Shown one piece after another: positions 9,769 to 18,615 of a DNA stretch of 64,000 nucleotides (its first letter is position 1; every line of letters begins with the position of its first letter). Position numbers and translations under genes: made by a program. This DNA comes from PALSA-1003 sp963741315 (GTDB lineage Bacteria > Pseudomonadota > Gammaproteobacteria > Burkholderiales > Casimicrobiaceae). Under the pieces are notes generated by a model. That model was not told the origin of the DNA, did no database searches, and saw nothing but the letters and a program-made list of their open reading frames with translations. Location: positions 24,796-88,795 of the forward strand of contig CAVUHK010000007.1 of assembly GCA_963741315.1 (NCBI GenBank). Reading direction: 5' to 3'.

Positions 9769-10490
9769 CAGGGTTCTGCCGTTACGTCGACGGAGAGGAC
9801 ATAGCCTTCGCCCCGCACGGTCTTGATCAGATGGGGCTCGCGTGGATCGTCTCCGAGTCGATTCCGCAGACGGCTTACCTGCACGTCGATACTTCGGTCA
9901 AGCGGGTCAGCCTCCTTGCCCTGCGTGAGGTCCACTAACTGGTCGCGGTTGAGCACGCGATTCGGGTGACTCAGGAAAATCCGCAGCAATCGATACTCCG
10001 CACCGCTCAACGGTGTGACGACGTTTGCGGCGGAAATCAGTTGTCGATGTGAGGTGTCGAGCACCCAGTCGGCAAAGCGGATGTGTCGAGCGCTTTCGGG
10101 TTGGAGGTTCTCCGGCAGACTGCGCGCGCGGCGCAGAATCGCCTTGATGCGTGCAAGCAACTCGCGCGCGCTGAATGGCTTGGCCAGGTAATCGTCGGCG
10201 CCCATCTCCAGTCCGACGATGCGATCCGTCTCGTCACCACGGGCGGTAAGCATGATCACCGGGGTGTCGGACTTCGCGCGCAGATTCCTGCACAGGGTCA
10301 AGCCATCGTCGCCGGGGAGCATCAGGTCGAGCACAATCAGGTCGATCCGTCCCGCATCGAGCGCATGCCACATGCCTCGACCGTCGGCCACCGCCGTTAC
10401 ACGCAAACCGTTTTTCACCAAATACTGGCTCAACAGGCTGCGGATTTCTGCGTCGTCATCGACGATCAGAATGTGGTCGGGCGCGTCCAT
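9768..10490 (-). CDS. OmpR-family response regulator
   Basis: A 240-residue response regulator. The receiver domain (about 6-118) has acidic residues DDD near 11-13, phospho-acceptor Asp55 in LIVLDLMLPG and the conserved Lys in YLAKPFS. The C-terminal winged helix (about 145-235) carries DRSIDVQVSRLRNRLG and KTVRGEGYVL, typical of OmpR/PhoB DNA-binding domains. It is the first gene of the kinase operon and is divergent from the Spy-like gene, which is a likely target (inference). Confidence 0.92.
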   Translation of the reverse strand: MDAPDHILIVDDDAEIRSLLSQYLVKNGLRVTAVADGRGMWHALDAGRIDLIVLDLMLPGDDGLTLCRNLRAKSDTPVIMLTARGDETDRIVGLEMGADDYLAKPFSARELLARIKAILRRARSLPENLQPESARHIRFADWVLDTSHRQLISAANVVTPLSGAEYRLLRIFLSHPNRVLNRDQLVDLTQGKEADPLDRSIDVQVSRLRNRLGDDPREPHLIKTVRGEGYVLSVDVTAEP

Positions 10491-10705
10491 GGCACAATTC
10501 TCTGTTGGGTTCGGTCGACACGGGAGAGAGAAAAGTAACGCAGTGTGTCATCCGGCTGTTGGTTGCAGTGCGCTACCAAAAGGTCCCCCTTTGACATGCT
10601 GCGCTTACACGAGGGTGCTGAAATCATAACCGTAGCAAAGGCCAATCTAGCGAATGCGCTGGATGTCCCTGAACCAGACCTCTCACCGCACATTGGAGAC
10701 GCATC
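10491..10705. promoter_or_regulatory. Divergent regulatory region between the two-component operon and the Spy-like gene
   Basis: This 215-base gap must hold promoters for both directions. A TTGACA hexamer sits at 10591-10596 on the plus strand, but I see no -10 element at the usual spacing and do not assign a promoter. No convincing direct-repeat binding site for the regulator could be read by eye. Confidence 0.35.
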
Positions 10706-11209
10706 ATGAAGAGAACTCACACACTTATCGCCGGCGTCGTTACCGGTATTGCGCTGGCAGTTGCTGGTGCCATCTATGCCCAACCGTACGGCGGGATGGG
10801 CCAAGGTATGGGGCCCGGAATGGGTATGGGTATGGGCCCCGGTCACGGGCCAATGGCAGGGGTCGATCCTGCGGCGATGGCTGACGCTCACCTGAACAAT
10901 CTGAAAACGCAGTTGAAAATCACCGCCGCTCAGGAAGACGCGTGGCAAACCTTCGCGGCTCAGGCGAAACAGCAAGCGGCGAGCATGCAGGCGATGCGCG
11001 GCCAAATGCAGACGGCCACGGGAACCGCTCCTGAACAAATGGGACAGCACGCGGCCGCCATGCAGCAGCGCGCCGCCGGAATGGCAACGATGACGAGCGC
11101 GTTCGGTGCACTGTATGCCGTGCTGACTCCGGAGCAAAAGGCCATCGCAGATCAGAACGTCGGGATGATGAGTCGCCACGGGAGGGGATTCGGTGGGGGC
11201 GCCGGCTAA
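10706..11209 (+). CDS. Spy/CpxP-like LTXXQ-motif periplasmic protein, Met-rich
   Basis: A 167-residue protein with signal peptide (MKRTHTLIAG to IYAQ), then a Gly/Met/Pro segment with eight methionines at residues 30-50, and a helical domain. That domain contains QLKITAAQEDAWQTF and AVLTPEQKA, the two LTXXQ-like motifs of the Spy/CpxP fold. Family members are periplasmic chaperones or stress sensors controlled by two-component systems, which fits the divergent kinase-regulator pair. The Met-rich tract is not part of the usual fold and suggests soft-metal binding (inference). A hairpin follows the stop by 8 bases. Confidence 0.8.
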   Translation: MKRTHTLIAGVVTGIALAVAGAIYAQPYGGMGQGMGPGMGMGMGPGHGPMAGVDPAAMADAHLNNLKTQLKITAAQEDAWQTFAAQAKQQAASMQAMRGQMQTATGTAPEQMGQHAAAMQQRAAGMATMTSAFGALYAVLTPEQKAIADQNVGMMSRHGRGFGGGAG

Positions 11210-11217
11210 TTGACGCG

Positions 11218-11254
11218 AGACGGGCATCCGACGCCATGCGCGGGATGCCCGTCT
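11218..11254 (+). terminator. Hairpin after the Spy-like gene
   Basis: AGACGGGCATCC pairs perfectly with GGATGCCCGTCT, a 12-base stem with a 13-base loop, starting 9 bases after the Spy-like stop codon. No T-run follows, so it may slow or stop transcription without being a canonical intrinsic terminator. Confidence 0.55.
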
Positions 11255-11320
11255 GAGTAACCGCGAGTGGACGCCGGGTCGAGCTGCTCGAACGTGTCTC
11301 TGAAGCGAGTGGGGCAGGCT

Positions 11321-13339
11321 TCAGGCGTGAACTGCCAGAGCGCGCTGTCTTGCGCTCACCAGTTTGGACAGCTCAACGAATCCAATCGGCGGACGGGTCA
11401 ACCACGGCAGAATGAAAATGCGCTTGGCGAGCCCAGCGGCCATGCGTTCCATCTGCTTGCGTTCTCCGGCGAGCCGCGCCGCAAGCAAGGAATCGTGTGT
11501 CCCAGCGGCCAGAACACTCTTGTTGAGCACCCAAGCATAGGGTTCGATACCGGCGCGGCGAAGGTCATCCTGCAGGGCAGCGGCTTGCGAAACTGGTGTG
11601 ACCTCAGGCAAGGTCACCAGAATGACCTTCGTGTATGCAGCATCCTGCAGCCGCATCAAAGGCGTGACGATGCGTCCGGCACTTTGTCCTTCGAACTCCC
11701 GCATCATTTGACGGTGGTAGGCGCCTGTAGCGTCCATCAACAACAGTGAATGCCCGGTGGGTGCGGTATCCAGCACGACATAGGCGCTACGCCCTTCGCT
11801 GACGATTCGTGAGAAGGCGTGGAAGACAGCGACTTCCTCGGTACACGGCGAGCGCAGGTCTTCCAGCAGGAGGGCTCGCTCCTGGGCGTCAAGAGTCGGT
11901 GACTTGGCCGCCATGATCTTGTCGACGTAGCGCTGCGTCTCGACTTTAGGGTCGATGCGATCGACGCGCAGACCGGGAAGCTCACCAGCAAGCGTTCCCG
12001 CGAGGTGCGCCGCAGGATCGGTGGTGCTGAGATGCACGGTCTTGCCCCGCCGAACCAGTCCAACGGCCAAGGCGGCGGCGACCGTCGTCTTGCCAACGCC
12101 ACCTTTGCCCATCACCATGATCAGTCCATGCCCGGCGGCTGCAAACTCGTCGGCCAACGCGTCCAAACCTGGTAGCGATTCCATGCATTCCACGGGCACG
12201 GCCTTGCCCGGTTCGATGGCGTCCCCGCCGGTGGCCAGTAGCGCACGCAGTGCGAGCAAGCCGACCATGTCGAATGCCCGCAGCGGTACCCGATCCTGCG
12301 GCATGGTGAGGAGGGACTGAGGCATCTCAGCCAGCGCTTGCTGCCCCAAGGCTTCGATCGCACAGGCCACCGCGTCGGTGCGCTCACTGGCGTGAAACAC
12401 GCCGTTGATCACAAGGCGCTGGTTGTTCAAGCCCAGCCCATGCAACTCTTCCGACGTGCGAGCCGCCTCGGCCATTGCGCCTTTGTCTGGCCGGGTCACC
12501 AGAATCACGGTCGTCTGCGTCGGATCGCTCAAGGCGTCAAGTGCGGCCTTGAAGCGCGCTTCCTTCATCTTCAGTCCCGAGTGCGGCCCGAGGCAGGATG
12601 CACCGCGATCATTGCCGTCGAGAAATCCGCTCCATGCCTTGGGCAGACTGAGCAGGCGCAGCGTATGCCCTGTCGGCGCCGTGTCAAAGACAATGTGATC
12701 GAAGTGTCCAGCGCCGTCAGACAAGAGGGACGCAAACTCGTCGAACGATGCAATTTCCGTCGTGCACGCCCCTGACAGTTGTTCGCGCACGGTCGAGAGT
12801 TCGGTATCGCTGGCGCTGGTGCCCATCTGGGCCAAGACACGCAGCCGATAGGACTCGGCCGCGTTGTCAGGGTCGATGTTCAGGACCGACAGACCCGGCG
12901 CGCCGGGTACGGACATGGGTGTGTTGCGAAGTTCGATCCCCAGCATTTCATCCAGGTTCGACGCCGCGTCAGTGCTGACCAGCAGAACCTTCTTGCCTGC
13001 GTCCGCCAGCGTTAGCGCCGCGGCCGTGGAAAGAGACGTCTTCCCGACGCCACCTTTGCCGGTGAAGAACAGGTGTCGTGTCGGCTGGCTCAGAAATCCC
13101 ATGGGGTTGGGGTTCAACCATCCTTGCACTTTGTAATGTGATGGAAGGCCGCCGCTGTGCACGATCTTGCCGTCGATCATGACGGCAGGGGTAGAGCTGA
13201 CGCCTAGCCGTTTGATCTCGTCACGGTCTTCGATCTTGATGATTTCAACCTCTACATTCAAGGCCCGGGCCGCTGTCTCGATCATTCCGATCGTAATGCG
13301 GCACTTGCTGCAGCCCGATCCCAGAACTTTGATCTTCAT
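11321..13339 (-). CDS. arsA: ArsA-type anion-pump ATPase with a fused N-terminal thioredoxin-like domain
   Basis: From the ATG at 13339 the protein has 672 residues. Residues 1-75 form a small thioredoxin-like domain (MKIKVLGSGCSKC, Cys10/Cys13, then SSTPAVMIDGK). A complete two-halved ArsA follows, with GKGGVGKT at about 94-101 and 411-418 and DTAPTGH in each half. All three cysteines that bind arsenite in known ArsA are present: SGACTTEIASF (Cys192), ASCLGPHSG (Cys249) and PCTEEVAVF (Cys499). In classical systems ArsA energises the ArsB pump and receives arsenite from ArsD. Neither ArsB nor ArsD is in this window, and the thioredoxin-like domain may replace ArsD (inference). GGAG before 13339 supports this start; an in-frame ATG lies at 13408. 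It is the last gene of the RND operon. Confidence 0.85.
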   Translation of the reverse strand: MKIKVLGSGCSKCRITIGMIETAARALNVEVEIIKIEDRDEIKRLGVSSTPAVMIDGKIVHSGGLPSHYKVQGWLNPNPMGFLSQPTRHLFFTGKGGVGKTSLSTAAALTLADAGKKVLLVSTDAASNLDEMLGIELRNTPMSVPGAPGLSVLNIDPDNAAESYRLRVLAQMGTSASDTELSTVREQLSGACTTEIASFDEFASLLSDGAGHFDHIVFDTAPTGHTLRLLSLPKAWSGFLDGNDRGASCLGPHSGLKMKEARFKAALDALSDPTQTTVILVTRPDKGAMAEAARTSEELHGLGLNNQRLVINGVFHASERTDAVACAIEALGQQALAEMPQSLLTMPQDRVPLRAFDMVGLLALRALLATGGDAIEPGKAVPVECMESLPGLDALADEFAAAGHGLIMVMGKGGVGKTTVAAALAVGLVRRGKTVHLSTTDPAAHLAGTLAGELPGLRVDRIDPKVETQRYVDKIMAAKSPTLDAQERALLLEDLRSPCTEEVAVFHAFSRIVSEGRSAYVVLDTAPTGHSLLLMDATGAYHRQMMREFEGQSAGRIVTPLMRLQDAAYTKVILVTLPEVTPVSQAAALQDDLRRAGIEPYAWVLNKSVLAAGTHDSLLAARLAGERKQMERMAAGLAKRIFILPWLTRPPIGFVELSKLVSARQRALAVHA

Positions 13340-13437
13340 CTCGATGGCTCCGTGCTCGAATTTGACAACGCACTTCTCAGCGGTGGGAAGCTGCTTCGCC
13401 GCGACCATTCAATCGATGGATCGCACCGTCGGGCCGG

Positions 13438-13632
13438 TCATTTCCTGCCGGTCGAGCATGTGTCGACGCCGACCAGCGAATAAGCCGGACACACGCGCGT
13501 CAAACCCGTGAGCAGCGGGACAATGCCGATATATCCCCACGGACCGATGGTTCCAGCAACCGTCAGCCCAATCAGCGCAAGACCCGCGACGATTCGCACG
13601 GTACGGTCTACATTTCCTACGTTTACTTTCAT
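13438..13632 (-). CDS. DUF2892 (YgaP-like) small membrane protein
   Basis: A 64-residue protein with two hydrophobic helices and the characteristic end PLLTGLTRVCPAYSLVGVDTC. The CP-x-Y motif and final cysteine are typical of DUF2892, which also forms the membrane part of YgaP-type rhodaneses. No rhodanese domain is attached here. AGAGGAG precedes the ATG. It lies between the tolC-like and arsA genes on the same strand. Its role is unknown; the conserved cysteines suggest thiol or sulfur chemistry (inference). Confidence 0.75.
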   Translation of the reverse strand: MKVNVGNVDRTVRIVAGLALIGLTVAGTIGPWGYIGIVPLLTGLTRVCPAYSLVGVDTCSTGRK

Positions 13633-13766
13633 GGCTGACACTCCTCTGGTGGCTAATAAATCATATTGATAGATTTGACCGGGTTCGGTATTGTCGAAGA
13701 TCAACCCGAGCCAGGGAATCTGCGCAATTGGCAATGACTCGCGTCGTTGATCCCGTAGAGCCCCTT

Positions 13767-15152
13767 CTAGTTGTTGTCCGCAGTTCGGAGCGTAGCGTTC
13801 ACTGTTTGCAACGCAGCTTCGTCGAGTTGCCCGGCAAGTGCCGACAGGCGCAAGCGATCCATCAGCAAGGCAACGCGCGCCTGTAGCAACGCGAGCTCCG
13901 CGCTCGCTGCGTCGTTCTCGGCGTTCAGGAGGTCGAGCGTTGTACGGTCGCCCACCCGACGGCCGAGCCGCGTGGCGTCGAGTCTGGAACGGTTCGCCCG
14001 GTGGGCCTCGGCCAGCGCTGCGATCCTCCCCGCACCAACAGTCAGCCCCAGCCACGCCGCGCGAGTCTGCAGCGCAACCTGCTGCCGCGTACGGTTGGCG
14101 TCCGCTCGTGCCTTGTCTGCAAGATGGAGAGCCTCTTCCTGACGCGCGTTGCGGTAGCCGCCCGTATAGAGCGGCACGGTGATTTGTATGCCAATCATCT
14201 TGTTGTTCGAATTGATGCTGGCGGGGCCGAAGTCACCGCTGCCGTTCAGGCGATCCTGACCAATCTGAGCAACCAGATCGACGGTCGGTGAAGCTGCAAT
14301 GCTGAACTTCGCGGATTCTTCGGCGGCCAACTCGGTCCGGATTAGCTGGGAGCGCAACAACAGGTTGCGGTCGGCGGCATCGGTCAGCCATTGGTTCAAT
14401 GTACGCGCCTCGCCTGGTGTCGATCCGCTGGTCGGGAAGAGAAGCTGCATGGCGTCGGGCTGCAAACCAGTCACATCGGACAATGCGAGCTGCTTGAGTT
14501 GCAGGTCGGTCTCGGCCGCCAGCACCTGCGCCTTGATAGCTTCCGCACGTGCGGCCGCTTCGTATGTATCGGTCACCGGTATGTCGCCCAACTTATGTCG
14601 GTCACGTGCTTCGCCGAGTTCTCGCTCGACGGCAGCCCGTTGTTGCTGTAGAACGCGCAACGATTCGCTCGCGAGCGCGACGGCAAAGTAGCTCTGCGCA
14701 GTGGTGAGCATCAGCGTCTGCCTCGCACCCTGCCATTCGAGGTCGGCAATGTCGGCTGACAGTCCCAATTGCCGACTTCGCGCCAGGCGTTCCCGACTGA
14801 TGAGTGGCTGGCGCGCCTCGACCATCCAACGACCGAGCGAGCCATTGTTGACTGAAGTGTTGAAACTGACGCCATCGGTCTGTGGAAATCCGGGTGCGGA
14901 AAACTGGGCGCCCGTGGTCGCTGATTCACTGCTCATGCGTCCGGCAGTTCCGGCGAACTGAATCGTGGGACGCCACAGCGATTCTCCTTGCTCGCGCCGT
15001 GCCTCGCCGGCCTGGTGGGCAGCGTCCGCCGCCGAGAAGTCGAGATCGTGTTGCAAAGCGGCGCGCCACACATCCAGCAAATCCGTGGCGCACGCTGCCG
15101 ACGCGGAGAGCGCCAGCGCGGTTGACACTACGATGAGGAGACTTCGCATCAT
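13767..15152 (-). CDS. TolC-family outer membrane efflux protein
   Basis: A 461-residue outer-membrane channel subunit with signal peptide (MMRSLLIVVS to ACATD) and two structurally similar halves of long helices, in the Ala/Gln/Arg-rich style of the OEP family. Examples are LTTAQSYFAVALASESL in the first half and QTRAAWLGLTVGAGRI in the second. It should form the exit duct for the RND pump encoded directly upstream, completing a tripartite pump. The gap to the preceding DUF2892 stop is only 22 bases. Confidence 0.88.
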   Translation of the reverse strand: MMRSLLIVVSTALALSASAACATDLLDVWRAALQHDLDFSAADAAHQAGEARREQGESLWRPTIQFAGTAGRMSSESATTGAQFSAPGFPQTDGVSFNTSVNNGSLGRWMVEARQPLISRERLARSRQLGLSADIADLEWQGARQTLMLTTAQSYFAVALASESLRVLQQQRAAVERELGEARDRHKLGDIPVTDTYEAAARAEAIKAQVLAAETDLQLKQLALSDVTGLQPDAMQLLFPTSGSTPGEARTLNQWLTDAADRNLLLRSQLIRTELAAEESAKFSIAASPTVDLVAQIGQDRLNGSGDFGPASINSNNKMIGIQITVPLYTGGYRNARQEEALHLADKARADANRTRQQVALQTRAAWLGLTVGAGRIAALAEAHRANRSRLDATRLGRRVGDRTTLDLLNAENDAASAELALLQARVALLMDRLRLSALAGQLDEAALQTVNATLRTADNN

Positions 15153-15174
15153 CCGATCCCTCGTCCCGACGCGC

Positions 15175-15384
15175 TCAGCAGCCTTCGCGCGCGCCGAGCT
15201 TGCGCACGATGGATTCCATCAGGCACCAACGCGTGAGCGCGCTTTGCAGCAGATTGGCACCGACGAACGCGGTGAATGCCAGCCACCACTGGCTGACGAA
15301 TATCGGGCTGCCCGGAACGCCCAGCGCGAGCGACAGCAGGATGAAAGTACCGGCCACGAGACGAACGATTTGCCAAGAGGTCAT
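15175..15384 (-). CDS. Second DUF2892 small membrane protein
   Basis: A 69-residue protein with a hydrophobic N-terminal helix and the end FVGANLLQSALTRWCLMESI followed by RKLGAREGC, a DUF2892-type signature. Its ATG overlaps the stop of the RND pump gene (ATGA at 15381-15384), so translation is coupled to the pump. Two different DUF2892 proteins in one efflux operon is unusual. Function unknown. Confidence 0.72.
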   Translation of the reverse strand: MTSWQIVRLVAGTFILLSLALGVPGSPIFVSQWWLAFTAFVGANLLQSALTRWCLMESIVRKLGAREGC

Positions 15385-18300
15385 GCGGGTTCTCCTTGAG
15401 GGGTTGGACCGAAGCGCTTGCGATAGGCCACGTAGTAAAGGATGGGGATGACCACCAGGGTCAGCAGGGTGGAGACGAATATCCCGGAAATCAGCGAAAT
15501 GGCGAGTCCGTTGAAGATAGGGTCGTCGAGAATGAAGAAGGCGCCGAGCATCGCGGCCAGGCCGGTCAGCATGATCGGCTGCGCGCGGGTGATCGCGGAA
15601 TGGACGACCGCTTCCTTGAAGGCGACACCTTCGCGGATTTGGATGTTGATGAAATCCACCAGCAGGATCGAGTTGCGCACAATGATCCCGGCCAGCGCGA
15701 TCATCCCGATCATGCTGGTCGCGGTGTACTGCGCACCGAGCAGTGCATGGCCGGGCATCACGCCAATGATGGTCAGCGGGATCGGCGCCATGATGATCAG
15801 CGGTGCGAGATACGAGCCGAAGTGCGCCACGACCAGCAGATAGATCAGCACGAGGCCGACCGCGTAGGCGGTGCCCATGTCGCGAAAGGTCTCGTAGGTG
15901 ATTTGCGACTCTCCGTCCCACTTGATCGAGTAATCGCGGTAGGGATCATCGGGTGGATGAATAAAGTACTCGACCAACATACCGCCGCCGGGCGTGGCAA
16001 TCGCGTTGACCGCGCTGCGCATCGCGAACATGCCGTAGAGCGGGCTGTCGACGCGGCCGGCCATGTCGGCGACGACGTAGTTCACCGGCAGCAGGTCCTT
16101 GTGGTAGATCGGCTGTTCGCGCAGCGAGTCGCTCACGGTGACCAGTTCGCGAATCGGGACCAACTTGCCCGAGCCCGAACGCACCCCTAGTTGCAGCAGC
16201 GTATCGAGATTGCCTTGTTGCTCGGCGGGTAGCTGCAGGGTCGCCGCAGCCGGATATTTGGTTTCGTCATGCAGGTAGCTCGTGGCCTCGCCGGCCAGGC
16301 CGGCGCGCAAGGTGCTGACGATGACTTCCTGCGACACACCGAGCATCGCCGCCTTGCGGCGGTCGACCAAGAGAAGCGTCTTCGGCGCCGCAGCAATGCT
16401 GCTGTCGTCGGCATCGACAATGCCCGCGGTCTTTTCGAAAACCGCGCGCACGGCTGTGGCAACGTCGTGACGGCCTTTGGCCTCCGGACCATAAATCTCC
16501 GCGACGATGGGTGCCTGCACGGGCGGCCCCGGCGGGACCTCGACGACCTTGACATTCGCGTGGAATCGCTCGCCGATCTTCTGCAACGCTGGCCGCAAGC
16601 GCGTGGCGATGGCGTGGCTCTGCTCGCTGCGGTGATGCTTGTCGACAAGATTCACTTGAATGTCACCGACCTCGCCGCCCGCGCGCAGGTAATACTGGCG
16701 CACCAGCCCATTGAAGTTGATCGGGGCGGCGGTGCCGGCATAGGCTTGGTAGTCAGTCACCTCGCGTACCGTGGCCAGGTAATTGCCGAGTTCGTGGAGG
16801 ACCGCCGCCGTCTGTTCCGCTGGCGTGCCTGCAGGCATGTCGACAACGACCTGGAACTCGGACTTGTTGTCGAACGGCAGCATCTTCAGTTGCACCAGAC
16901 CGAAGGCGGGCAGCAACAGCGAAAAGACGATCAGCCCGGCAATGCCCAACCCCAGCAGCCTGCGGTTGCGCTTGCCCCGGATATCGTCGAGCAACGGGCG
17001 AAAGATGCGAGAGAAAACTGGAGCAAGCTTTCCCGCAAGGCCCGGCGGTCTGGCGGGATCCGCGACGGCATGCGGCGCCTTGAGCCACAGCCTCGATAGC
17101 CACGGCGTAACGATGAACGCGATCGCCAGCGACAGCAGCATGCCCATGCTCGCGTTGATCGGAATGGGGCTCATGTACGGCCCCATGAGGCCGGACACGA
17201 AAGCCATGGGCAAGAGGGCCGCGATGACCGTCAGCGTCGCCAGAATCGTGGGGCCGCCAACTTCATCGACCGCTCCGGGAATGATTTCCACCAACGGCTT
17301 GCCGGGAAACAGGTGCTGGTGCCGGTGGATGTTCTCGACGACGACGATGGCATCGTCCACCAGGATGCCGATGGAGAAGATCAGGGCGAAGAGCGAAACG
17401 CGGTTGAGCGTGAACCCCCACGCCCACGAGGCAAACAGCGTCGCCGCAAGCGTCAGAATCACCGCGCTGCCGACAATCGCGGCTTCGCGTCTGCCGAGCG
17501 CCAGGAATACCAGGGCGACGACTGACGCGGTGGCGAACAGCAGTTTCTGGATGAGTTTCTGCGCCTTGTCGTTGGCGGTGGCGCCGTAGTTGCGCGTTTC
17601 CGCGACCTCGATGTCGTGCGGTATGACGCTGTTGCGCAACATCTCCACGCGACGCATCACCGCGTTGGCGACATCAATGGCGTTCTCGCCCGGTTTCTTG
17701 GTGATGGCGATGGTCACGGCCGGATACTCGCCACCGTCCTTGCCCGCTACGCCCTGCCAGACATAGCGACTCGCCGGGAGGGGGCCGTCGCGGACGGTGG
17801 CAACGTCCTGCAAGAAGACCGGCTTGCCGTCGCGGACGCCGACCACCAGTTCCGCGACATCGTGGGCATCTTTGAGGAAGGGGCCGGATTCGACGGTGAT
17901 CGCGCGATTGGCGACCAGCAGGTCGCCCACCGGCAGGCCGAGGTTGGCCGCTTGCAGTGATGTTCGAAGGTCGGCGACGGTCACACCGGTGCTGGCCATG
18001 CGGGCCGGATCGATCTCGACGACTACAGCGCGGCCGGGTCCGCCAATCGTATTTACCTCGCGCGTACCGGCGACCCGTTTGAGATCGGCCTCGATGCTGT
18101 GGGCAACCCGCTCCAGGTCAAAGGCGCCGATGCCGGGGTTCTTGCTGAACAGGGTGAGCGTCACAATGGGCACGTCATCAATGCCTTTGGGCTTGATCAG
18201 CGGGTTCATGACGCCCAATCCCCTGGGCAGCCAATCAGCATTGGAATTGACCGTGTCGTAGAGTCGTACCAGCGCCTCGGTGCGCGGTACCCCCACCTTG

Positions 18301-18605
18301 AACTGCACGGTCAGGATCGCGAGTCCCGGGCGCGAGACTGACATTACGTGCTCAATGCCGGCGATCTGCGACAGCACCTGCTCGGCCGGTGCCGCGACCA
18401 TCTGTTCCACGTCGCGTGCCGACGCGCCGGGAAATGGAATCAGGACATTCGCCATCGTCACGTTGATCTGTGGCTCCTCCTCGCGTGGCGTGACGAGCAC
18501 GGCGAACACCCCCAGGAGAAGGGCGCCAATCGCCAACAGCGGCGTGATCTGCGCCGTCTGGAAATAGGCGGCGATACGCCCGGATATGCCGAGCGCCTTT
18601 CGCAT
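15381..18605 (-). CDS. RND-family efflux pump, inner membrane permease
   Basis: About 1,074 residues, normal for an RND pump. The N-terminal segment QITPLLAIGALLLGVFAVL leads to the REEEPQI motif of the AcrB/MexF-like superfamily. Later come the porter domains, the charged fourth helix GILVDDAIVVVENIHR with the proton-relay Asp pair, and a second set of transmembrane helices near the C-terminus. The start is ambiguous: ATG at 18605 (MRKALGISGR) lies 10 bases after the adaptor stop, and a GTG at 18626 would overlap it. With the adaptor upstream and the TolC-like gene downstream it forms a complete tripartite system. The substrate is not predictable from sequence; operon partners point to metalloid or thiol stress (inference). 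Confidence 0.9.
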   Translation of the reverse strand: MRKALGISGRIAAYFQTAQITPLLAIGALLLGVFAVLVTPREEEPQINVTMANVLIPFPGASARDVEQMVAAPAEQVLSQIAGIEHVMSVSRPGLAILTVQFKVGVPRTEALVRLYDTVNSNADWLPRGLGVMNPLIKPKGIDDVPIVTLTLFSKNPGIGAFDLERVAHSIEADLKRVAGTREVNTIGGPGRAVVVEIDPARMASTGVTVADLRTSLQAANLGLPVGDLLVANRAITVESGPFLKDAHDVAELVVGVRDGKPVFLQDVATVRDGPLPASRYVWQGVAGKDGGEYPAVTIAITKKPGENAIDVANAVMRRVEMLRNSVIPHDIEVAETRNYGATANDKAQKLIQKLLFATASVVALVFLALGRREAAIVGSAVILTLAATLFASWAWGFTLNRVSLFALIFSIGILVDDAIVVVENIHRHQHLFPGKPLVEIIPGAVDEVGGPTILATLTVIAALLPMAFVSGLMGPYMSPIPINASMGMLLSLAIAFIVTPWLSRLWLKAPHAVADPARPPGLAGKLAPVFSRIFRPLLDDIRGKRNRRLLGLGIAGLIVFSLLLPAFGLVQLKMLPFDNKSEFQVVVDMPAGTPAEQTAAVLHELGNYLATVREVTDYQAYAGTAAPINFNGLVRQYYLRAGGEVGDIQVNLVDKHHRSEQSHAIATRLRPALQKIGERFHANVKVVEVPPGPPVQAPIVAEIYGPEAKGRHDVATAVRAVFEKTAGIVDADDSSIAAAPKTLLLVDRRKAAMLGVSQEVIVSTLRAGLAGEATSYLHDETKYPAAATLQLPAEQQGNLDTLLQLGVRSGSGKLVPIRELVTVSDSLREQPIYHKDLLPVNYVVADMAGRVDSPLYGMFAMRSAVNAIATPGGGMLVEYFIHPPDDPYRDYSIKWDGESQITYETFRDMGTAYAVGLVLIYLLVVAHFGSYLAPLIIMAPIPLTIIGVMPGHALLGAQYTATSMIGMIALAGIIVRNSILLVDFINIQIREGVAFKEAVVHSAITRAQPIMLTGLAAMLGAFFILDDPIFNGLAISLISGIFVSTLLTLVVIPILYYVAYRKRFGPTPQGEPA

Positions 18606-18615
18606 TTCGTGACGT

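Noticed and set aside
10591..10596. A perfect TTGACA hexamer as a promoter of the Spy-like gene
   Set aside because: No -10 element stands at 16-18 bases from it, so it is not a supported promoter.
11321..13339. ArsA as a Get3-type tail-anchored protein factor
   Set aside because: Two full ATPase halves and the three arsenite-binding cysteines match arsenical-pump ArsA, not the single-half Get3 type.
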